Source: an uncultured Bacillaceae bacterium
Lineage (GTDB): Bacteria > Bacillota > Bacilli > Bacillales > Caldibacillaceae
Length of the DNA stretch: 29,032 nt
Direction of reading: 5' to 3'
Assembly: GCA_937983015.1 (NCBI GenBank)
Contig: CALKAK010000202.1
Location: forward strand, 1-29,032
The notes beneath the pieces were generated by a model. That model worked only from the letters and a program-made list of their open reading frames with translations, searched no databases and was not told the origin of the DNA. Both the position numbers and the translations under genes were made by a program. This document shows positions 24,917 to 29,032 of the stretch, piece after piece (the stretch's first letter is position 1; each line of letters starts with the position of its first letter).

Positions 24917-24957
24917 AAAAAATGAGAAACCGGCTTCCCTCAGGATAGCCGGTTCCC
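24917..24957 (-). terminator. Terminator after gerE
   Basis: An 11-bp stem with G-U pairs (GGGAACCGGCT with AGCCGGTTTCT) is followed by six T on the minus strand. It begins 2 nt past the gerE stop. Confidence 0.85.
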
Positions 24958-24958
24958 G

Positions 24959-25183
24959 TTAAAGCTTTAACTCCCCCATGCGAAGAAGTTCAACAACCGC
25001 TTGCGAGCGTCCCTTAACACCCAATTTCTGCATCGCGTTCGATATATGGTTGCGTACGGTTTTCTCGGAGATAAACAATTCCTGGGCGATTTCTTTTGTC
25101 GTTTTGTCTTGAACTAATAACTCGAAAACTTCCCGTTCTCTTTTTGTTAACAACGGCTTATGTTTGAATTCATTCTCCTTCAA
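24959..25183 (-). CDS. gerE: Late mother-cell transcription factor GerE
   Basis: A small LuxR/FixJ-type helix-turn-helix protein that activates or represses sigma-K-dependent coat genes. The sequence is almost the same as I remember for B. subtilis GerE: LLTKREREVFELLVQDKTTKEI, then the recognition helix SEKTVRNHISNAMQKLGVKGRSQAV. The TTG start (10 nt after AAGGAGG) gives 74 residues, as in B. subtilis. A GTG two codons earlier (25189), with a 4-nt spacing, is the alternative. It is a single-gene unit with a sigma-K-type promoter and a strong terminator. Confidence 0.97.
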   Translation of the reverse strand: MKENEFKHKPLLTKREREVFELLVQDKTTKEIAQELFISEKTVRNHISNAMQKLGVKGRSQAVVELLRMGELKL

Positions 25184-25239
25184 ATACACGAACCCTCCTT
25201 GCCTTCGCCAGTTAGAAACGCGGGGATGGGTATTGAATC

Positions 25240-25260
25240 GTCAACATATCATATGTTGAC
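25240..25260. repeat. Perfect 21-bp palindrome over the gerE -10
   Basis: Arms GTCAACATAT and ATATGTTGAC flank a single C. There is no T-tract on either side, so it is more like an operator than a terminator. Confidence 0.75.
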
Positions 25261-25274
25261 AAAGTAGCGATAGT
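25247..25274 (-). promoter_or_regulatory. Sigma-K-type promoter of gerE
   Basis: The minus strand has AC, 17 nt, CATATGATA. This matches the sigma-K pattern (AC, 16-17 nt, CATANNNTA). gerE is sigma-K dependent in B. subtilis. The -10 sits inside a perfect palindrome. Confidence 0.7.
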
Positions 25275-25312
25275 TCCAGCTTTCTTCGTGTTGAAGGAGA
25301 AATAGGCAAAAA

Positions 25313-25774
25313 TTATGCTCTTTTCCCGTATCGGCTCAGTCTTTCCCGTTCTTTTTCGGTCCAGGGCGCACTCTTCCCTGTCTTCCTATTAATTTTTACA
25401 AGCGCACTACGACCGGCTAAACAAATCGTTTCATTATTTCGTTTTGCCATATAATGGATATCGAGCGATGATTTCCCGATCCGGTCTACTTTAACATAAA
25501 CTCTAATTTCATCATCAAAATACATTTGTTCGAGAAAATCACATTGTAGGTCCGCAACGACCGGGATATATTCATGTTCAGGATTTTTCAAATCAAACAT
25601 GACGCCGATCGCTTTAAAAAACTCTATGCGCGCTTGTTCAAAATAGATAAAGGGGACGGTATTATTAACGTGGCCGAACATATCTGTTTCTGAAAAACGA
25701 ACCCGAACCGTAATATAAAATTCAAACTCCTCAGTCCATTGATTGAAATCATCGATATAAGGGATTCTTTTCAT
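25313..25774 (-). CDS. ysmA: Hotdog-fold acyl-CoA thioesterase YsmA
   Basis: A 4HBT/YbgC-type thioesterase predicted to hydrolyse acyl-CoA esters in the cytoplasm. The active-site segment ETDMFGHVNNTVPFIYFEQAR carries the Asp and the GHVNN motif of the family, followed by the beta strands of the hotdog fold. The ATG beginning MKRIPYIDDF has GGAGGT nine nt upstream and gives 153 residues; the earlier in-frame ATG at 25792 overlaps the operator and would precede the ribosome binding site. It sits alone between sdhB and gerE. A FadR-type operator just upstream suggests control by long-chain acyl-CoA. Confidence 0.92.
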   Translation of the reverse strand: MKRIPYIDDFNQWTEEFEFYITVRVRFSETDMFGHVNNTVPFIYFEQARIEFFKAIGVMFDLKNPEHEYIPVVADLQCDFLEQMYFDDEIRVYVKVDRIGKSSLDIHYMAKRNNETICLAGRSALVKINRKTGKSAPWTEKERERLSRYGKRA

Positions 25775-25791
25775 CCATATACTACCTCCCA

Positions 25792-25809
25792 TGAATGACT
25801 ATTCATTCA
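25792..25809. promoter_or_regulatory. Candidate FadR operator upstream of ysmA
   Basis: The plus strand reads TGAATGACTATTCATTCA. It fits every position of the core consensus TGAATGAMTANTCATTCA of the Bacillus TetR-family regulator FadR (YsiA), as I recall it. It ends immediately before the GGGAGG ribosome binding site of ysmA. Confidence 0.75.
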
Positions 25810-25818
25810 CCATGCTGG

Positions 25819-25853
25819 AAAAAACAGGTTGACCCGGAACGGATCAACCTGTT
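25819..25853 (-). terminator. Terminator of the sdh operon
   Basis: A perfect 10-bp stem (AACAGGTTGA with TCAACCTGTT) with an inner CCG/CGG pairing runs into six T on the minus strand, starting a few bases after the sdhB stop. Confidence 0.9.
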
Positions 25854-25857
25854 CGCC

Positions 25858-26622
25858 TCAGTTATAGTCACTACCAAAGAAGTTCTTGAACATTTGAATA
25901 GTGGCTTCCCGATTTAATGCGGCGATGGATGTTGTTAAAGGTATCCCTTTCGGACAGACGGCTACACAGTTTTGTGAATTTCCACAACCTCCGAGCCCGC
26001 CTTCACCCATAATCGCATTCAAGCGCTCGGCTTTGTACATAGCTCCTGTTGGATGAGCGTTAAAGAGCCGGACTTGCGAAAGGGGTGCCGGTCCCATAAA
26101 GCTGGAATTTTCATTCACGTTCGGGCATGCTTCGAGACAGACGCCGCAAGTCATGCATTTGGAAAGCTCATAAGCCCATTGACGGCGAGGTTCCGGCATC
26201 CGCGGACCAGGGCCTAAATCGTATGTGCCGTCGATCGGAATCCAGGCTTTCACTTTCTTTAGCGCATCGAACATTCTGCTTCGATCAACGATCAAGTCAC
26301 GAACAACCGGGAATGTACGCATCGGTGCTAGCCGGATCGGTTGTTCCAATTTATCAATCAAAGCTGTACAGGCCTGGCGTGGAACCCCATTGATCACCAT
26401 CGAGCATGCACCGCACACTTCTTCAAGACAGCTGGATTCCCAGGCCACAGGCGTCGTTTTCTTTCCATCTTTAGTTACTGGATTCCGTTGAATTTCCATC
26501 AACGCGGAAATGACGTTCATATTGGGCCGATAAGGAATTTCAAATGTTTCCGTGTATGGCTTAGAATCCGGGCTGTCCTGACGCTCTATAATTAACGTGA
26601 CCGTTTTTCGTTCTTCCGTCAT
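25858..26622 (-). CDS. sdhB: Succinate dehydrogenase iron-sulfur subunit
   Basis: Carries electrons from the flavin of SdhA to the heme/quinone site of SdhC. The [2Fe-2S] ligands are C65, C70, C73 and C85. C156, C159, C162 and C223 fit the [4Fe-4S] cluster, and C166, C213 and C219 fit the [3Fe-4S] cluster; this grouping follows the family pattern. Its 254 residues match the roughly 253 of B. subtilis. GAGGGGAG about eight nt before the ATG supports the start. It follows sdhA by 26 nt and is the last gene of sdhCAB. Confidence 0.98.
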   Translation of the reverse strand: MTEERKTVTLIIERQDSPDSKPYTETFEIPYRPNMNVISALMEIQRNPVTKDGKKTTPVAWESSCLEEVCGACSMVINGVPRQACTALIDKLEQPIRLAPMRTFPVVRDLIVDRSRMFDALKKVKAWIPIDGTYDLGPGPRMPEPRRQWAYELSKCMTCGVCLEACPNVNENSSFMGPAPLSQVRLFNAHPTGAMYKAERLNAIMGEGGLGGCGNSQNCVAVCPKGIPLTTSIAALNREATIQMFKNFFGSDYN

Positions 26623-26648
26623 CTTCTCTTCTCCCCTCTTGTCATCAA

Positions 26649-28400
26649 TTATTCTGCCTTCGTATAATCCCGTGGTCTCGGCTTGATTAAGGATGTATCT
26701 ACTTCCTCATATTCAAAAATCGGCGCTTTGTCCTTGCCGGCAAATTTTGCCTTTGTCGTTTTCAACCAGTTTTCATCGTCTCGTTCCGGAAACTCCGGTT
26801 TGTAATGGGCTCCGCGGGATTCATCCCGGTGGTAGGCACCTAAAGTAATGACGCGAGCGAGCTGTAGCATGTTATAGAGATGGCGGATAAATACCGCACC
26901 TTGGTTGCTCCAGCGTGATGTGTCTTGAACATTGATATTTTCCCAGCGCTCGAGTAATTCTTGCAGCTTTTCATCCGTTTTCAGGAGACGATCGTTATAA
27001 CGGACGACCGTTACATTGTCGGTCATCCACTGACCGAGTTCACGGTGTAATTCATAGGCATTTTCTGTTCCGTCCATGGCGAGGATTTTCTCGAATTTTT
27101 CTTCCTCTTGCTTCAAGTATGAATCATATAAACTGGAAGGCATCGCATCTGCGCTCTTCTCAAGTCCTTCAATATATTCAACGGCCTTTGGACCAGCGAC
27201 CATGCCACCGTATACAGCGGAAAGCAAGGAGTTAGCACCGAGGCGGTTGGCGCCATGCTGTGAATAGTCGCATTCACCGGCCGCGAAAACACCAGGAATA
27301 TTGGTGTGCTGATCGTAGTCGATCCACAGTCCACCCATCGTATAATGCACAGCAGGGAACACTTTCATCGGTACTTTGCGCGGATCTTCACCCATGAACT
27401 TTTCGTAAATTTCTAGGATACCGCCCAATTTGACATTTAGTTCTTCTGGATCTTTATGGGTGAGATCGAGATAGACCATGTTCTCGCCGTTAATTCCTAA
27501 CTTCAAGTCCACACAGACATGGAAAATCTCCCGGGTTGCGATATCACGGGGGACAAGGTTACCGTACAATGGATATTTCTCTTCAAGGAAATACCAGGGT
27601 TTCCCATCTTTATATGTCCAGATTCTTCCCCCTTCACCCCGTGCCGATTCACTCATCAGTCGTAACTTATCATCTCCCGGAATCGCTGTTGGGTGAATCT
27701 GGATAAATTCACCGTTGGCATAATAAGCACCTTGTTGATACAGAATCGATTGCGCAGAACCCGTGTTGATCATGGAGTTCGTCGATTTACCGAAGATCAT
27801 ACCGATTCCACCGGTCGCGATGATCACCGCGTCGGCAGGGAAAGTGCGAATTTCCATTGATTTCAGGTCCTGAGCGACGATTCCACGGGCCCTTCCATCA
27901 TCATCGAGGATGACGCCTAAAAAGTCCCAACCTTCATACTTTGTAACAAAACCTTCAACTTCGTAACGACGAACTTGTTCATCCAGAGCATACAATAATT
28001 GTTGACCGGTTGTCGCACCGGCATAAGCCGTCCGGTGATACAATGTTCCGCCGAAACGTCTAAAATCAATCAACCCTTCCGGCGTCCGATTGAACATGAC
28101 CCCCATCCGGTCAAACATGTGAATGATCTTGGGTGCCGCTTCACACATGGCCAAAACCGGAGGCTGGTTCGCTAAAAAGTCACCGCCGTAAATTGTATCA
28201 TCAAAGTGCTGCCAGGGAGAGTCTCCTTCCCCTTTTGTATTAACAGCACCGTTAATGCCACCTTGAGCACAGACGGAGTGTGAACGTTTCACCGGTACTA
28301 GTGAGAATAAATCAACGGGGTAACCCGCTTCCGAAATTTTGATCGTTGCCATAAGCCCGGCCAAACCGCCGCCTACGACAACAATTCTCCCTTTTTTCAT
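26649..28400 (-). CDS. sdhA: Succinate dehydrogenase flavoprotein subunit
   Basis: Oxidises succinate to fumarate on the cytoplasmic face of the membrane. The Rossmann motif GGGLAG is at residues 10-15 and the FAD-linked histidine is H41 in HSVCAQGG. The substrate/catalytic region includes HPTAIPG, SARGEGG and the active-site Arg region, and the C-terminal FAD contact lies in GANRLGANSLLSAVYGG. Its 583 residues are close to the 586 of B. subtilis. AAGGAGTGGGG seven nt before the ATG supports the start. The gene sits in sdhCAB order. Confidence 0.98.
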   Translation of the reverse strand: MKKGRIVVVGGGLAGLMATIKISEAGYPVDLFSLVPVKRSHSVCAQGGINGAVNTKGEGDSPWQHFDDTIYGGDFLANQPPVLAMCEAAPKIIHMFDRMGVMFNRTPEGLIDFRRFGGTLYHRTAYAGATTGQQLLYALDEQVRRYEVEGFVTKYEGWDFLGVILDDDGRARGIVAQDLKSMEIRTFPADAVIIATGGIGMIFGKSTNSMINTGSAQSILYQQGAYYANGEFIQIHPTAIPGDDKLRLMSESARGEGGRIWTYKDGKPWYFLEEKYPLYGNLVPRDIATREIFHVCVDLKLGINGENMVYLDLTHKDPEELNVKLGGILEIYEKFMGEDPRKVPMKVFPAVHYTMGGLWIDYDQHTNIPGVFAAGECDYSQHGANRLGANSLLSAVYGGMVAGPKAVEYIEGLEKSADAMPSSLYDSYLKQEEEKFEKILAMDGTENAYELHRELGQWMTDNVTVVRYNDRLLKTDEKLQELLERWENINVQDTSRWSNQGAVFIRHLYNMLQLARVITLGAYHRDESRGAHYKPEFPERDDENWLKTTKAKFAGKDKAPIFEYEEVDTSLIKPRPRDYTKAE

Positions 28401-28489
28401 AATGAATCCCCACTCCTTATACGTGTTATCGATGCGAGTACACTTTTTCGATTAAACTGTTAATGTATAAAAGTAGCAATGCACAGTTA

Positions 28490-29032
28490 TCAAACAAAAC
28501 CTAATAAGGCCCGGATACCGACATAGGACATGACAACGAAAAATGCCATTGTGACATAGGTCATGATCTGCTGAGAACGGGGTGATACGGTAATTCCCCA
28601 GCTGACGCAGAACGACCAAATACCATTCGCCAGATGGAACACCGAGCTTACAACACCGGCAATATAGAAGGCGAGCATCCACGGATTATCCAAAATATTA
28701 GCCATCATATCAAAGTTCACTTCCGCACCGAGGGCCTTTTGAATCCGTGTTTCCCAAACGTGCCAGGAAATGAATACGATTAAAAATAAACCAGTGATCC
28801 GTTGTAATAAGAACATCCAGTTGCGAAACAGGCTGAAACGCCTGACGTTATGTTTCGCGGTGAAGGCGATATACACACCGTATACAGCATGAAAGACTAA
28901 CGGTATGTAAATCAATACGAACTCAAGAAACAGTAAAAATGGCAGGTTGCCCATAAAGCTTGCCGCTTTATTGTAAGCTTCTACCCCTTTGGTTGAGTAA
29001 TAGTTGACGGAAAAATGCACGATCAGAAATAA
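28490..29032 (-). CDS. sdhC: Succinate dehydrogenase cytochrome b558 subunit (5' end cut)
   Basis: A five-helix membrane anchor that binds two b hemes and reduces menaquinone. The frame stays open to the window edge, so the first roughly 20 residues are missing; the residues at the edge (LFLIVH) align with the first-helix region of the B. subtilis protein. Histidines in LIVHF, VFHAVYG, SWHVWET and VFHLANG correspond to the four heme ligands. The C-terminus GIRALLGFV is typical. It is the first gene of sdhCAB, with 89 nt before sdhA. Its heme requirement matters because the hem operon is missing from its usual place nearby. Confidence 0.96.
   Translation of the reverse strand, partial: LFLIVHFSVNYYSTKGVEAYNKAASFMGNLPFLLFLEFVLIYIPLVFHAVYGVYIAFTAKHNVRRFSLFRNWMFLLQRITGLFLIVFISWHVWETRIQKALGAEVNFDMMANILDNPWMLAFYIAGVVSSVFHLANGIWSFCVSWGITVSPRSQQIMTYVTMAFFVVMSYVGIRALLGFV

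Noticed and set aside
1..29032. CRISPR arrays, insertion sequences, prophage genes
   Set aside because: No regularly spaced repeats, transposase, integrase or phage proteins were seen on either strand.

Overview
This window is a core-chromosome segment of an endospore-forming member of the Bacillaceae. The evidence is the gene content (GerE, SpoVID, YsxE, GerM, LonB) and a gene order that closely follows the sdh-gerE-racE-gerM-ysnAB ... ysoA-tig-clpX-lonB-lonA-ysxC ... spoVID-ysxE-valS-folC stretch of Bacillus subtilis, as I know it. Nearly all genes lie on the minus strand, so the biological reading direction is from high to low coordinates. Base composition is moderate, with no block that stands out as foreign.

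Right to left: sdhC (cut by the window edge), sdhA and sdhB make succinate dehydrogenase. Then come a hotdog thioesterase (ysmA), the late mother-cell regulator gerE, a MarR regulator (ysmB), glutamate racemase (racE), the germination lipoprotein gerM, and the nucleotide sanitiser and phosphoesterase pair rdgB/ysnA-ysnB. Two tRNA-Arg genes (anticodons TCT and CCT) follow, flanking about 1.1 kb that holds only a badly decayed nucleotidyltransferase-like gene. Next is a protein-quality-control block: a TPR protein (ysoA), trigger factor, ClpX, forespore LonB and LonA, ending in the ribosome-assembly GTPase engB, which overlaps lonA.

Beyond engB the expected hemAXCDBL operon is absent. In its neighbourhood are two small plus-strand membrane-protein genes and an AT-rich gap. 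After that come spoVID, ysxE, a 63-residue plus-strand membrane protein, a complete valine T-box leader, valS, folC and a membrane GAF-GGDEF diguanylate cyclase.

Regulatory signals can be read in many gaps: the valS T-box with a probable GUC specifier; sporulation promoters fitting sigma-E (spoVID), sigma-F (lonB) and sigma-K (gerE); several sigma-A promoters; and about a dozen intrinsic terminators. The two most interesting are an exact match to the Bacillus FadR operator consensus just upstream of ysmA, and a perfect 21-bp palindrome covering the -10 element of the proposed sigma-K promoter of gerE. I found no insertion sequence, CRISPR array, prophage or obvious novel multi-gene system. 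The unusual points are mostly missing neighbours (hem, rph, ilv-leu, comC), the decayed gene between the tRNAs, and the two operators.
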